This document shows positions 44,061-56,270 of a stretch of 64,000 nucleotides of DNA, in pieces. The stretch covers positions 188,726,028 through 188,790,027 of the forward strand of contig NC_090324.1 of assembly GCF_040869045.1 (NCBI RefSeq), given 5' to 3'. Numbering within the stretch: the first letter of the stretch is position 1; each line of letters begins with the position of its first letter. The position numbers and the translations under genes were made by a program. The notes under the pieces were generated by a model. It had not been told where the DNA came from. It was given only the letters and a program-made list of their open reading frames with translations, and searched no databases. This DNA is from Eurosta solidaginis (Eukaryota; Arthropoda; Insecta; Diptera; Tephritidae).

Positions 44061-44377
44061 ATTTGATGATCCTGCATTACTATGGTCGCTTGGTCTGAGT
44101 GCAAGCTGATACGAGGCATTGAGTCTCGAGTATAAAATGAGTAGGCGTCTGTTCGAAAGGAATGCTACGACCAATTAGCGCTCCAGTCAGTGACTGCTTC
44201 GACACATCGCTCATCCTCTCGGAAACAGTCGGAGGTCGACCTCCCTTAGTCCCTCCGAGAAAGCCAGAGTTAGCGTTACCTGCACTTCGTCTTTCCACTT
44301 CGTTCTCCCTCTCTCGTCCTCCTTATTAAAATAAAATCTTGACTTGTTCATCTTTGTCGCAGAGCCGCTGTTAAGCA
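44061..44377. other. Unassigned interval left of duplication copy 2
   Basis: Unique within the window; short ORFs only, no motif. The duplication homology starts at about 44378. Confidence 0.5.
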
Positions 44378-45135
44378 AGTTGCGGTGCGTCCAGACACTT
44401 TAGGAACTTCCACTAGTAGGTAATGACGGCAGTAGGTAATACTGATGATCTTGACAGAAAATTTTCCTTCAGTTTTTCTTACACAGATTTCTTCTTTTAA
44501 ACAAATTCTTTATACAGTTTTTTCTTTTTAGAATTTTGTGCAAAGTTTTTTTTTTTTCAAACAAATTCTTTAGACAGTGTTTTCCTTTTAGAACTTTTTG
44601 CACAGTTTCTCTTTTTTCAAACAATTTCTTTACACAGTTTTTTTCTTTTTAACATTTTTTTGCACAGTTTCTTTCATTTCCTGGGTCCCTTCTCGGGCGC
44701 CAGTTAAAGGACAATAATCCATGATTGTTAAAAAAATTAATTTGTTGGGCCAACTTGCCCAATGACCAACACAACACAGCACAACATAAAGTTTAACTAA
44801 TAATGATTAAGTATATTTGAATGTACTTCCAATTACAATTAAAGGTAAACTAATTATTACTAAACGCTATTTCGTCCCGAACTCGACTGCTTGCTCTGCC
44901 GCAACTGCTCCCCTCTATACCTCAATATGCATCAGCGATGCGCCTCTTGCATAGCTTGTTTACAGCCCGTTGTCTGAGAATGTTGAAGTCGGTTTCTTCC
45001 CACAGGTGCCGTATGCGTATATTTCACAATTATATGCAATATAATTTTGCTGACTTTGCGTCTGGAGTAATTCTGTACCATAAGTATTAGTTGTCGTCAC
45101 TAACTATGGCCTTGAATTAAGGTGTTAGGTTGCCA
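44378..45135 (-). mobile_element. Errantivirus-type leader and LTR, copy 2 (solo 5' end)
   Basis: Leader repeats (44480-44670) and the LTR (44703-45135) of the 9298-14766 family. No gag, pol or env follows on the left: the duplication breakpoint lies within the leader. Confidence 0.8.
44685..44702 (-). other. Primer-binding site, tRNA-Lys type
   Basis: The minus strand reads TGGCGCCCGAGAAGGGAC directly after the LTR, close to the tRNA-Lys PBS used by gypsy-type elements. The equivalent in copy 1 (14325-14343) is mutated. Confidence 0.7.
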
Positions 45136-45332
45136 TGCGCGGCCGTATGTTGTGAGAAATATAATTTGCTGACTCAGCGCACGTGTATTGGTCATACGTG
45201 GGAACGTTGCAATAAGGGCAACTGGCGCGTGTTAACTTGTATGTTTAAATTTCATTATAAAAACAAGTAAGGAAGTCTAAGTTAGCTAAAATTATATAGC
45301 CACAGTAATTTTTCAAGAGAGAACTATACTTT
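45136..45332. other. Shared flank with HINE-like terminal motif (copy 2)
   Basis: Sister of 14767-14960, with AAAACAAGTAAGGAAG and no complete element. Confidence 0.45.
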
Positions 45333-45930
45333 TCAATTGCCTACCCAGTCCAAAGTAGTATTTATTAGCAAGATTGATTCTTTGTTTTTCTTTGGGCTAA
45401 TGCACAAAATTAAGGCTGCCAACAGCGAAGTGGTTGCCATGCAGAAAAAGCTCTGACTCTTTGCTTGATGACAGCAGGTACTTGGCTTTGTACTCACCAT
45501 TAAACCAATCTTTTCCGCCTCTTTTTCCGGACCGATGATATCAATGCCATCAGCATACGCCGGTATTACACACTTTATAGAAAGTGTACAAAAGCGGTTA
45601 AGTTTTGCAGTTCGTATTATTTTCTCCAGCACAAAATTAAAGAAATCGCACGATAGGGAATAACCATGTCTGAAACCTGGTTTATTTTCGAAGGCTTCCG
45701 AGAGGTCCTTTCCAATTCCGACTGAGCTGATGGTGTTGCTCAACGTCATTTTGCACAGTCGGATAAGTTTTGCGGGGAAACAATTCAGACATTGCGGCAT
45801 GTAGGCAGCTTCTTCTCGTACGATCGAAGACGGCTTTAAATCGACGAAGAGGGAATTTTTTGTCAAATCTGTCGCGGATTTTCAATAGATTTGGCGCATG
45901 GTGAAATTTTGTTCCGATTTTTCTACGCAT
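45333..45930 (-). pseudogene. Non-LTR retrotransposon RT fragment (RTE/CR1-like), copy 2
   Basis: A 177-codon minus-strand ORF: LFVDLKPSSIVREEA, KLIRLCKMTLSNTISSVG, GFRHGYSLSCDFFNFVLEKI, then IPAYADGIDIIG, which is the catalytic region (YADG where YADD is expected), and a short thumb segment. No endonuclease nearby; a 5'- and 3'-truncated relic. Copy 1 at 15061-15580 has more stops. Confidence 0.72.
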
Positions 45931-46555
45931 TTAAACTTTCAACTTCAACTGTCCGTTCGTATTTGTCGTAATTCGAATGGAGGTAATTTTAGGTTTAGTT
46001 TTGTTCCTACATTCGGCCTCCCTGATTTCTAACTCACCCTCGAATGAGCCTGCCAATTTTTTCATATACTCAGCTTGAATTAATGTATCTCCTAGTCGTG
46101 CACGTTCACTTTTTTTAAATTATTGATATTCATATTTATATTATACGACCACGCTTGAGTTATTTTCTTATCCTATAAGACCCTAAATACTTTGATCCTA
46201 ATTTGAAACCTTTACCAAATTCAGTTCTCTGAACTACAATTAGTACTTTTATTTTATATGTTGTTTCTTTTCTACTACAAATATTTTCTGCCCTACGTTT
46301 CTTCTTATATATTTTTATATATTCTTCCTTGCTTGTCTTCTGATCACAATCTTCGTTCAGTTTATAAACTGCAGTTCGAAGAGGTACTGAAGCTGTGGTA
46401 TATTGGCCATAAGCATTTCAATTCTTGTTTGTAGTATGAATGGCGAATGTTTTGCGTTTCGTGTTGGTATCTCTTGATAAACTTTTGAACGCGATTTACG
46501 TACTTGACCCAACTATCAGGCGCCGCACAGTTTCGATAGTATAACTATAACGACA
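45931..46555. other. Shared non-coding flank (copy 2), includes the empty gypsy site
   Basis: 46205-46215 reads AACCTTTACC without interruption: the pre-insertion site of the 15838-25611 element. The rest matches 25612-25955. Confidence 0.65.
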
Positions 46556-47222
46556 ACCTGTAGAGAAAAAGAGAAGAACAAGACGGTCGTTTTGATACGT
46601 GCTCCGTGTTTTTATAAAAAAAAAAAAGTAAACAACATACAAAAGCGCTAAAAAAACGTACAACATCTAACAACAGATGCGGGAAGCTGTATTCAAGTGG
46701 AAAAATCTAAAAACATAGTTTGGGAGAGTGGAGTAGTAAAAACATAGTTTGGGAGAGTGGTTAGTAATTTGTAAAAGCTATCTGCTGTGCTGCCATTACC
46801 ACAGTCGGCGAGCTGCAAACATCGCCAAGCACACAAACGCCTGCTGATACGCTGAGTACGGATGAGAACATCAACAACCTGTCAAGCCGCTTTGTTGCTA
46901 AACTGTCGCTACTAATTGTGCTCTTTATTTTGTGTTTTTGACTTTTCTTTGCTATCATTAACTTAGCGCGAAAAATTAGCGCCCGATAAGCACTGAATTT
47001 CTTTACAAAGGTGAATGATAGAAAGGGCAAGTGGAAGACATAAAGGAGGGAAAAGTGTCAGAAAAAACAGGGCTGCCATCACGGTAGAAAAATATATATT
47101 TATACATATTTTTTAGTTTAGTTTTTGAAACCAGTCTTGCGAATATTTCAAGTTGTGTATCACAAAGTTGCCATGTAAAGTTGCATATCTTTTTCATTTT
47201 CTTAGAAAGATATACATTTACA

Positions 47223-48430
47223 ATGCCAGCAGAGTGCAAAGAATGTACTGCGAAACTGCTTCTGGTAGATGACATAGTAGCATGCTCTGGTGGGTGTGGC
47301 TATTGTTTCTGCTTGAAATGCAGTAATATTAAAAGAAATGAAAAAAAGATAATACAAGATAATATGAACATAAAATGTTTCTGTAATGTATGTGCATTAT
47401 CGGATATCAATACAAAATTTGTGGAAATCAAACATTTGATTAATAAATGTGAAGAAACAAAAATGAAAGCCGTTGATATTAAACAGATAGTCCAGCAGAT
47501 ATTTTGTAATAAATTCTCCCAGATTAAAAGTAGCATTATTACGGACTTCAACTCCCTTTTAGAGCATAACATAGAAGTAAAATTGATTGCGATGAAGAAT
47601 GAGATAGTAAAAATTTATCTAATGAATTAAAAAAGAGCAATGAATTACTTAAAGATTTACGCGTAGCAAATAATCAGCCAGAAAAAATATCTTATGCTCA
47701 GGTGGGTTCAGTAATTCTCATTTACCGTCATTAAACCGAAAAAGAAGGGCAAAAAAGCTAAGGAAACCAAGGAAGCTCTAAAAAAATGTGTCGAACGTAC
47801 CGAAGGCATTGTTAAAAATGTTAAAGAAGTAAATAGTGGTGCCATTATTGTAGAATTTAAAAATAAACACGCCTGTGAAAAAGTCCAGCTAAAGGTAAGA
47901 GAAGGTATTGGAAACGATTACGTAGCAGAGAAAACAAAAAATAAGGATGAAATAAAAAAAAAATAAAAACTGTTGGTTTAACTGAAAAAGTTAGCAATGA
48001 GCGTTTGGTAGAATGCTTAACTAAGCAAAATGACTCATGTAACGGAAAGGATTTTAAAGTGTTAAAACTGTATGAAAATACCAATCGTAGAGAAGTAAGC
48101 TACATTGCGTTAGTGGAAACAGATGCAGTAACATTCGATAATGTGTTGCAACAAAAGAAACTATACTTGCGTCGCTTACGAGCATATAAGTGTTTTGAAT
48201 GTCTGGGATATAAGCACAAAGCAACTGAGTGCACGAATAAAGTAGCTTGCAGCAAATGTGCTGGACCCCATGATAGCAAAAAGTGCACATCTAACATTGT
48301 TAAATGTGTAAACTGTAGCGAACTTGTTCAAAAAAAAGTTATTGACGTCGATGTTAGCCATTACGTTTTCAGCAAAGATTGTCCTGCGTATAAAAAATAT
48401 TCGCAGCCAAGAAATAAGGCACGAGTTTAG
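47223..48430 (+). pseudogene. Jockey ORF1: PHD-like finger and CCHC knuckles
   Basis: ATG 47223 (MPAECKECTAK) is chosen over the upstream in-frame Met because the cysteine cluster starts there. The N-terminal cysteines (CKEC, CSGGCGYCFCLKC, CFCNVC) look like a PHD-type zinc finger. A coiled linker ends at 47630. After a degenerate stretch the C-terminus (48005-48430) has three zinc knuckles: CFECLGYKHKATEC, CSKCAGPHDSKKC and CVNC. ORF1 proteins bind element RNA and escort it. At least one frameshift lies in 47600-48005. Confidence 0.72.
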
Positions 48431-48442
48431 CAACGAATAACA

Positions 48443-50353
48443 GTGGAGCTAAGTTGTATATATTTAAATATTAGCAGTATCGTCGCCAATAAAGCTGAAC
48501 TAGAGCGTCTGATAGATGTACATAAACCACATTTAATATTTTGTTCGGAGACTTTTTCGACTGAAGAAATAACTAATCAAGAGCTCCAGATACAAACATA
48601 TAAACTTGTACGGTGCGATTTCCACAGCAGGCACACAGGCGGTGTGCTAATATATATAAATGAAATAATTGAATACTCAGTAAGTTACAACAGAACATTA
48701 AACAAGAACATCTGGTGTATTATACTAAAAGTAAAAAATATTTCCCCCCAATACCAAATAGCACTCACCGAGCTCGAGTGATGCAGAATTTATAACGTAC
48801 TTATACGACACTTTAAATAATAACTGCGTGACACAGGATAATATTATCTTTGTGGGCGATTTCTATATTAACCTTTACAAGAGCACAACTTATAGTAAAC
48901 AGTTAGTTGACTTATTTCGATCCTTTGCTATGGAGCAAAAAACAGATTTTTATACACGAAAGGGCGATAAGACAGATACATTGATCGACTTGGTTTTTAT
49001 AGTTAGTAGCTCTATATCATGTTTAAAATTAGAAGAGTTTCAGATTTCAGATCATGAAACGATTAAATTCAAAATCAAATTACATAAACTATTTCAGATG
49101 GGAACGAAGAGAACAATAATTTCCTGGGAAAATTATACAAGCGACAGCCTTGTTAATGAAATACGACAGCTTTACTACACTGACTTTGAAAATCTGAGTA
49201 TCGAAAATAAGGCAGCATTCCTATATAATACGCTATCAAGCGCAGTGGCTATCCTGACATACTCTAAAGAAGTCAGTGTAAAACTTATGAACAAGTGGTA
49301 TGATTTTGAGCTGGCTAACTTAAATAAACGTACGCTAAATCTATACAAGATCAGCCTATCCACTGGAGAATGGAGTGAATATTATAGTGCGAAACGCCAA
49401 TATAAACGGCTAATTAAGATAAAAAAGCCAAGTACATGGAAAACAAAATCGACCATAATGTTGGTGATAGTAAGGTCATATGGAAAAACTTGAAAAATTC
49501 CATAAGCATGGCTAAAGAAAACAATGGTATTAAAAAAATTAAAATAAACGACCAACTCTACACAGAGGAAAATGAAATAGCGCAGTCTTTGAATAACTAT
49601 TTCATTGAAAGTATATTGGAGATTAGCATGAATATTCCTACTTCTTTTAGTAATGAAGGTACTATAGATGAGCAAAATATCCCTAATGTTTTTAAGTTTC
49701 AGAAAGTATCCACTTCAGAAATAGTTGATATAGTAAGTTTAAAAATAAAATTGGAGGGAAGAAAATTGTGTCGGAATTAGCTGAATTTCAACGAGCACGT
49801 GGATTATACGGTAGGAAAAATAGCGAAAAAGTTATATTTTCCACAACGCACTTGCAAATATTTAAATAGAAGGTATAAAATCATCTTCTACAGATTTATA
49901 ATCGAACCTCATTTTATTTATTGTCCAACTCTAATTTTCATCTTGCGAGATAGTCAGATATACAAGCTATAAAAGCAACAGAACCGAGCTATGAGATTCA
50001 TTCTCAAAAAACGGTATGACACACCTATCAGAGACATGCGTTGCTCTCTTAATTGGCTTAGCATTAGACAGCAACTTTTTTATTATACCATGAAATTTAT
50101 TAAAAACATAATAGAAGGAACTTTGCCTGCGTATTTGAGTACTAATATAAAATATGTAAAAGATATGCACTATGTAAATACCCGTAATAAAAATGATTTT
50201 AATCTGCCGGCTTATAAAACTGAAGCAGACAAATGTAATCTATATTATAAAGGTCTTAAATCCTATAATGAACTACCGAATGATATTAAATCATGTCATT
50301 CCAATAAATTTAAACAAAATTTGTACAATTATTGCAGAACACTACCAATTTAG
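48443..50353 (+). pseudogene. Jockey ORF2: endonuclease and RT ends, internally deleted
   Basis: Endonuclease: LSCIYLNISSIVANKAELE, LIFCSETF and HTGGVLIYI, then after a break IIFVGDFYINL, DTLIDLVF and SDHETIKFKI (APE-type motifs). Connector: NKWYDFELANLNKR and KVIWKNLKNSISMAK. At about 49775 it jumps to the far C-terminal part (MRFILKKRYDTPIRDM, YYKGLKSYNELPND), so the RT catalytic core is missing. ATG 48443 overlaps the end of ORF1 closely, as is common in jockey. Confidence 0.8.
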
Positions 50354-50737
50354 TGCTGGACAGGCGGGCTTCCATAGCATCGATAGAAGTGCAGCGAAAC
50401 TATTCTGTTATGTAGCGCCAAGACTTCCAAGCTCTTGTACGCATACAAAAAATGTTGCCGAAGCACATACTGAAACGCATCACTCGATTAACTCAGTGCA
50501 TCGCCGTACAGATGTTGCCTTCGCGCTTTACTAACATGCGTAAAATGCCTACATACTACACTAGCACAACACTTTGTTCGCATGATCTGGAAGTCTCCCA
50601 TCCATAGTACTCCAAGATAGGACATAGATGTAACTATTCTAGATTGCATAGTCCAGAAGACAATTATAAACATGTAAAATAGATTTAAGTTAGGCTTAGG
50701 AAAGCCGTAATAAATAAATACATTACATTACATTATT

Positions 50738-51119
50738 GTTTACCTCGGGACCCCACTTCTGTGGTTATGAAACAAATGCTTAATATATTCAAACCCGCAA
50801 TATTCTTAAAACATTTTCAACGTAAACGCGGCACCTCTCCGTTTTATTACGTTGAAGGTTGCCAAAGATTGTTGTTTCCTTCTTCTTTCTACTTTTACTA
50901 CTGCTCCTGTGTTTTAGTAGGATATAACTAAACGAACTTACTAAATGCATCGAGTACTACTAAAATGCTAAAATTGGTCTTACGTGTTCAATATGGGACG
51001 TGTTCAGCAGTTTGTATTTTTTGTTTATTTTATTGAGAAATCCTTACTCTTTCCAAATCTCTGCTTCACTCACAACTCATTCACTGTAAATTTCCAACTT
51101 TTGTACTTATGAGATAAAT
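50738..51119. other. Shared non-coding flank (copy 2), right of jockey insertion
   Basis: Matches 25965-26340; no gene seen. Confidence 0.6.
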
Positions 51120-51309
51120 ATAAAAAATGTTTTCTAATATTTCTTTCCTCCGCTATGGCAGGCACCTTGTCGCGGTGCGGGCGCTTACGCCGCTTCCACG
51201 AGGCGCTGAACATACAAAAGGAGATGCTTCGGCATCCTCCGCCCGTATGGTTCGAACTTCGTGGAGATGTAACCAAGAACTGCTGCTTTTTGCCTTAACG
51301 GCTACGAGT

Positions 51310-51520
51310 GTGCGACTGTTTTCCTGTGTTAGGGACGGCACTTCTTGTCCGCCGGATGCGCCTGTAACTGGTCAATAAGTCGTCAGGTGCGTCCGTTTCC
51401 CCAGGTCAGGGCGGCACCTGGCACACATAGCCTTAACGGCACGTGTGCGTCTGTTCCCCATGTCAGGGGCGGCACACAACGACGTCTGTTTTCCCCAGGT
51501 TAGGGGCGGTCGAGTCCGAG
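51310..51520 (+). repeat. Leader repeats of the I/LOA LINE
   Basis: Three to four imperfect units of about 50 bp around CTGTTTTCCCCAGGT and AGGGGCGGCAC. Copy 1 has only the outer sequences joined at about 26541. Confidence 0.65.
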
Positions 51521-51533
51521 TCTTTCGGAAGGG

Positions 51534-52732
51534 GTGGTAGACTTAAAAGAAAGGGTAATGGCGAATTCGGTTCGTTGGGTAGGGGGTCAGATCCCCAGTA
51601 CCGGCGGCAGATGGTGGGCGAGAAGGCCATCTGGCTTCGAGATCCAGCGGCTTCTTAGGCTGTGGAGTGGAACCCCAGGCTACACAGTCTACGAATGCTA
51701 CTGGGGAACAATAGCTCTGCCCCTGTCCGAGCACGCTCTGTGGAGCACAGCAAAAGCAGGATATGAATCTGGTGCTGAGGGAAGCGTTAGGTTTGTGCTG
51801 AGGAGTATAACCATCGTCAGCGCCACCGAAGTTGAACTATTATCACTGGTGAGCGACGACGATGAAATAGACTCCGAGGCTGAGAGCGTTCTGCTTAATT
51901 ACCAAGCCCAGACGTCAGGAACTGCGGAGGACAAAGGGTCAGAGTCAGAGAAGGTCAAAAGGGAGCAGAAAGCCTTGAAGGGCTACAAAAACTCTTCATA
52001 CTACCTTCGGAAGATGCAGAAGAAATACCATGCCACTCTCACTGTGAGAGAAATGGCACTTATTAGGAAGCATAGGAAGGTAGTAGCAAAGTTCAAGGCA
52101 ACTAAAGCTGCTAAATCTGAGGGCCGGAAAGCGATAAGTTCAAGGACGCTAACCAAGCGTCCTCATCCGGATCTATGGGCGCACAAGGCCGGAAGAGCAT
52201 CAGATCCGATGAAGGACCAGAAAAGGAGTCGAAAAAGCGGAAACCTCACGCTACCTTCGACTGTCCCTCAGGTCTAAAAGTAGCCATCATCGACAAAATC
52301 AACCCTGACGGGAAGATAAAGCCTGAAAGATGGCTGCTTGCAGAGGACAAGCTAATGGAGAGGATGCTCGAGGCTGAGAGCGATGAGATATCCTTCGACG
52401 GCGCGGGCTGGCAGAAGGGCGCTCTTCGGCTGCTGCAACAAGAAATCTGCTGCAACAAGAAATCTGTGGATTTCTTAACAAAGACAGTCCACGGCTTAAG
52501 CGCTCTTTGGCCGGGAGCACAGTTGGAGGTGATCCCTCGTTCCAGTTTACCGCTTCGTCCGGTGATCTCAGTGTGGATGCCATCTCCAGTAATGGCAACG
52601 GAGTCCATACTGAAACTACTGGGCAAGCAGAACAAGGAGGTAAGGGCAGACCAGTGGCAGGTGGTCTCTATGACTCCCTCCAAGACAAGGGCGGGCAGTG
52701 ACCTACTGATCGCAATCAATAAAGAAGCATAA
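51534..52732 (+). pseudogene. LINE ORF1 (DUF4780-like), one frameshift
   Basis: Two overlapping frames, 51534-52277 and 52175-52732. The first has an acidic segment (SDDDEIDSEAESVLLNYQ) and a Lys-rich helical part (LIRKHRKVVAKFKATKAAK). The second holds the DUF4780-like module (LKVAIIDKINPDGKIKPERW, LEAESDEISFDGAGWQKG, VWMPSPVMATESILKLLG, SMTPSKTRAGSDLLIAI). A single frameshift near 52200-52270 separates them. The role is probably RNA binding for the LINE RNP. It is the better version of 26531-27899. No CCHC knuckle seen. Confidence 0.72.
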
Positions 52733-52818
52733 TGGGATCGCTAGGTTTGGGCTGGGCTCCCTTAAAGTTTTTGTGCCGGTTAACGGGCCAGATTCCGCAA
52801 AGGAAGAAGCTCGCGGTG

Positions 52819-53270
52819 ATGCAGATTAATTTGCACCACTCAGCTTCCGCCTCGCTCGACCGAACGAAGTTCATTGCAGGAAACGGAGGGGACATAGCTC
52901 TTATCCAAGAACTCTGGCTAGTTAGGGAGATGGTTGGCGGATTGGGGCTGGACGGCTACCGTCTACATGCACCAAAAAGGGTAAAATTAGAGCATGCATA
53001 GTAGCTAAGAAAAATATTAATCTATTTATCTCTACACAGCACTGCAACGGAGACCTCGTCACTGTAGTGTGCGAACAAAAGCCGGAGCGCAAGCTGCTGC
53101 TATCGTCTGCATACTTCCCGTACGAGGGAGACACGCCACCACCGACACCTATTCGAAAACTCGTGGAGTTCGCGGAAACGCATATGATGGACTTTGTCAT
53201 AGGCTGCGACGCCAACGGACATCATGAGCTATGGGGGACACATATGCAAGAGGAAGCAGCGGAAATATAA
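52819..53270 (+). pseudogene. LINE ORF2 endonuclease domain, interrupted
   Basis: APE-type endonuclease N-terminal half: MQINLHHSASASLDRTKF and IALIQELWL (the catalytic Glu), a frameshift near 53000, then LLLSSAYFPYEGDTPPPTPI and DFVIGCDANGHHELWG, the DAN/H catalytic area. It is cut by an inserted jockey tail at 53273 and resumes as broken C-terminal text from 53513. Confidence 0.78.
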
Positions 53271-53272
53271 GA

Positions 53273-53512
53273 CTGCCTAGAGTAAGAACGGAATGCGCGA
53301 AGAAGACTTTAGAATATATAGTTTATAAAATGTACAATGAATTACCAAACGCGATAAAAGACTGTAAAAATATTAATAAGTTTAAAGCAAAATTATTTTT
53401 ATACTGTAAGTCATTAAGTCATAATGTAAAAAATTTATTTATATATATATTTTTTTTTACCTTGAACTAGGTCTTAAGGACCGTAAATAAATAAATTATT
53501 ATTATTATTGTT
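53273..53512 (+). mobile_element. 5'-truncated jockey LINE tail inserted in ORF2
   Basis: Encodes the last residues of a jockey ORF2 (TLEYIVYKMYNELPNAIKDC, INKFKAKLFLYCKSL), then a short 3' UTR (GGTCTTAAGGACCGTAAATA) and an (ATT)n tail. Absent from copy 1. No clear TSD. Confidence 0.72.
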
Positions 53513-54122
53513 ATAACAAAGGCAACCAGCCAACGTTTAGGAATAGAATTAGAGAGGAAGTCATAGATATCAATGACTGGAGACTGGAGAGTTTCAGACA
53601 CATGCTCCTTTTCGGACCACAGTGGTATACTCTTCAAAATCGATCTTGAAATGGAAATTTCCCGGCCATATAGGAATCCAAGAAAAACAGACTGGAATAA
53701 ATATTCTGAAGTAGTATTTCACAAACTGGCATCCACGGAAATGGAAGTCAGACGGGGAGCTAATAATATAGACAGAGCGGTAAAACGACTGACAACGATA
53801 TATACAAACAATTTGAACTCTATTCTCCTCTTACCAGAACACGGAAAAAACAGACGACTACGTGGTGGAACACAGAGCTAAGCCAACTCAGATCGACAAC
53901 AAGAAAACTCTTCAATAAAGCCAAACATAGCCGGCTGGAAGAGGACTGGGATGCCTACAGATGTAGCTTAAACAAATACAAAAGCTGCATCAGGAAGGCA
54001 AAAAGGATATAATGGGAACAATACTGTGAGAACTTGGCGACGACAAATGAGGCATCAAGACTTCGCAAAATACTATCTGTATCTAGTTCAGCCACTAGTA
54101 GCATAAGGAAGTCTGATGGTTC
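53513..54122 (+). pseudogene. LINE ORF2 connector between endonuclease and RT
   Basis: Frame pieces CSFSDHSGILFKIDLEMEIS (end of endonuclease) and PYRNPRKTDWNKYSEVVFHK, followed by frames with stops up to 54122. Homologous to 28340-28950. Confidence 0.65.
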
Positions 54123-55206
54123 ATGGACCGTCTTCAGCAGAAAACTCTAGAGGTCTTAATGGAGACACACTTTCCGGGATGCACAGATACGACAGGCACG
54201 ACGATGCCAGAAAACCGCGCATACCCTCCGGAAGCCGACGTCACGAACATCGTTGACCGGGATAAAATATCATGGGCTATAAAATCATTCGAACCCTACA
54301 AATCGGCGGGACCGGATGGTGTGATACCGGCTATGTTACAAGCCGCTTGTGACGAATTGATACCACATCTACACGGCATCTTCTCAAGATGCCTACAAGA
54401 TGGGTATGTACCCGAAGCCTGGAGAAATGTACGGGTGGTTTTCATTCCTAAATCAGGAAAACTTAACCACTCAGAAGCCAAAGACTATAGGCCAATAAGC
54501 CTATCCTCCGTTATCCTTAAAACATTGGAGAGACATATCGATCTACATATTAGAAGCAGTGCCAATCTCTGGCAGATGGATGCAGCTCAGCACGCATACC
54601 AAAAAGGCAAAGCAGTTGAAAGTGCCCTCCATGAGACAGTCAGTGCCATCGAGAACACACTGAACTGCAAGGAGTACACGCTAAAAGCTTTTCTGGACAT
54701 TGAGGGCGCTTTCAACAACGTGCAGACAGATGCCATCTGCAAGGATCTTACACGATATGGAACCCAAAGCTCTATAGTCGCATGGTTCGATTCTATGCCT
54801 AGGTGTAGAATTGTCAACCCGACTTTAGGGACTGGTTCTATTGGCAAAATGACCACCAGAGGCACCCCCAAGGCGGGGTGCTATCGCCTCTTCTCTGGAT
54901 ACTGGTGGTCAACGAAATTCTTGAAATATCTAGGAGAAAAGGAAGAAAGGTAGTTGCGTACGGCGATGACTTAGTCATTCTGATCACAGACAAATTCTTG
55001 CCAACTATCAGCGAACTCATGGAATCGGCACTTTGTGACATTTCGCGATGGGCAGCGCAAAATGGGCTGGGGGTAAACCCAACAAAATCCGAACTTGTCC
55101 TGTTCACGAAAAAGACAAAGATATCCTCCTTTAACTTACCGAGGCCAAACGGCACAACCTATCTTCGGAAGCGAAATATCTTGGAATTTTACTCGATTCC
55201 AAGTTA
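54123..55206 (+). pseudogene. LINE ORF2 reverse transcriptase domain
   Basis: 54123-54953: YKSAGPDGVIPAMLQAACDE, VVFIPKSGK, DYRPISLSSVILKTLERHID, AYQKGKAVESALHETVSAIE and KAFLDIEGAFNNV, the first catalytic Asp region. A frameshift near 54870 follows GTPKAG. 54878-55207 then has LLWILVVNEILEISR, VAYGDDLVILI (catalytic GDD at about 54961) and GVNPTKSELVLFTKK. This region is deleted in copy 1. It would copy the LINE RNA at nicked DNA. Confidence 0.85.
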
Positions 55207-55227
55207 AGCTGGAGAAGGAACGTTGAG

Positions 55228-56270
55228 ATGAGATCAAAGGAAGCTCTAGCAGCATACTACGCTTGCAAAAGGGCTTTTGGGCGAAATTGGGGACTAGCAC
55301 AACATGTCATTCATGGCATGTACAGCACAATTATTCGACCGATACTAACATATGCAGCTCTAGTCTGGTGGAAGGCCCTAGACAAAAAGAGTAATCAACA
55401 GAGGATCGGGAAGGTACAAAGGCTGGCGTGCCTGGGAATGTCAAGCGCTGTGAGCAGCGCACCTCAGGAAGCGCTAAATGTAATCTTTCACTTGACGACT
55501 CTACAAGTCTTCGTGCAAGGATTAGCCGCTAGAGGAGCTCTACTACTAAGAGAATCCAACATGTGGAAAACAGCTAAGCACGGCCACGCGACGATTCTGG
55601 ACGATATGGCGAAGGGGCAATTAAACGGAATAATAACCGACCTAACATCCAAAACAGACCACATAACAGGGGCTTGGCACTTCCAGGCTCAGAACATACG
55701 ATATCCCTCAAGGGAGGAATGGGAAGCAGGCCTAGACAACGGCAGGGGCCTCACAATATACACCGACGGTTCGAAAATGGAAAAGGGAACTGGAGTTTGG
55801 ATGTACTCAACACATCTACAGCTAAGCCAATAATTGTGATTTCCTGATGCATGCAGTGTATTCCAAGCCGAGGTCTATGCCATAGACAGAGCGTCAAAGC
55901 TGCTCCAAGATATTGCGGTCTCCAACACCGACGTAACAATCTTTGTTGACAGCCAAGCCACCTTAAGGGCATTAGAGTCCAACATGATAAAATCGGACAT
56001 CGTGCGGAGGTGTAGAACCTCTCTGGCTTATATAAGTCATCTCAATGTCTCCCTTTGCTGGGTCCCTGGGCACATTGGCATTGAAGGGAATGAAATCGCG
56101 GATGAGATCGCTAGGAAAGGTTCCAACTTAGACACAAGTGAGGTGTACAGCTCCGCCCGACCGCCGCAGAGTTATCTTCTAGGGAGAATCGACGAATATG
56201 AGAACAGGGAAACGGACTTGCTATGGACCAATAGGGTTAAGTACGAAGTCTCAAGGTCCCGCTCAGTCTT
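55228..56270 (+). pseudogene. LINE ORF2 C-terminus with RNase H
   Basis: 55228-55833: ALAAYYACKRAFGRNWGL, TIIRPILTYAALVWWKAL, QRLACLGMSSAVSSAP, then the RNase H start LTIYTDGSKMEKGTGVW. A stop lies near 55833. The rest continues in other frames (FVDSQATLRALESN; 55984 onward VPGHIGIEGNEIADEIARKG). It ends abruptly at about 56258, where the sequence joins flank equivalent to 31155. RNase H removes RNA from the hybrid and places the LINE in the I/LOA/R1 group. Confidence 0.82.

Larger units (their letters stand above)
46556..50737 (+). mobile_element. Jockey-type LINE private to duplication copy 2
   Basis: Inserted where copy 1 (25955-25970) is uninterrupted. ORF1 has zinc fingers; ORF2 has endonuclease and RT pieces; the 3' end is AATAAATAAATACATTACATTACATTA. 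Most of the RT is deleted at about 49775-49985. The 5' leader is 46556-47222. A few target bases appear lost at the site. Confidence 0.82.
51120..56258 (+). mobile_element. I/LOA-type non-LTR retrotransposon (copy 2), inactive
   Basis: Same LINE as 26340-30981, with a longer leader (51310-51520 holds GGCGGCAC/CCCCAGGT repeats missing in copy 1) and a more complete RT. It is interrupted by a jockey tail at 53273-53512 and loses the 3' end at 56258. Confidence 0.85.
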
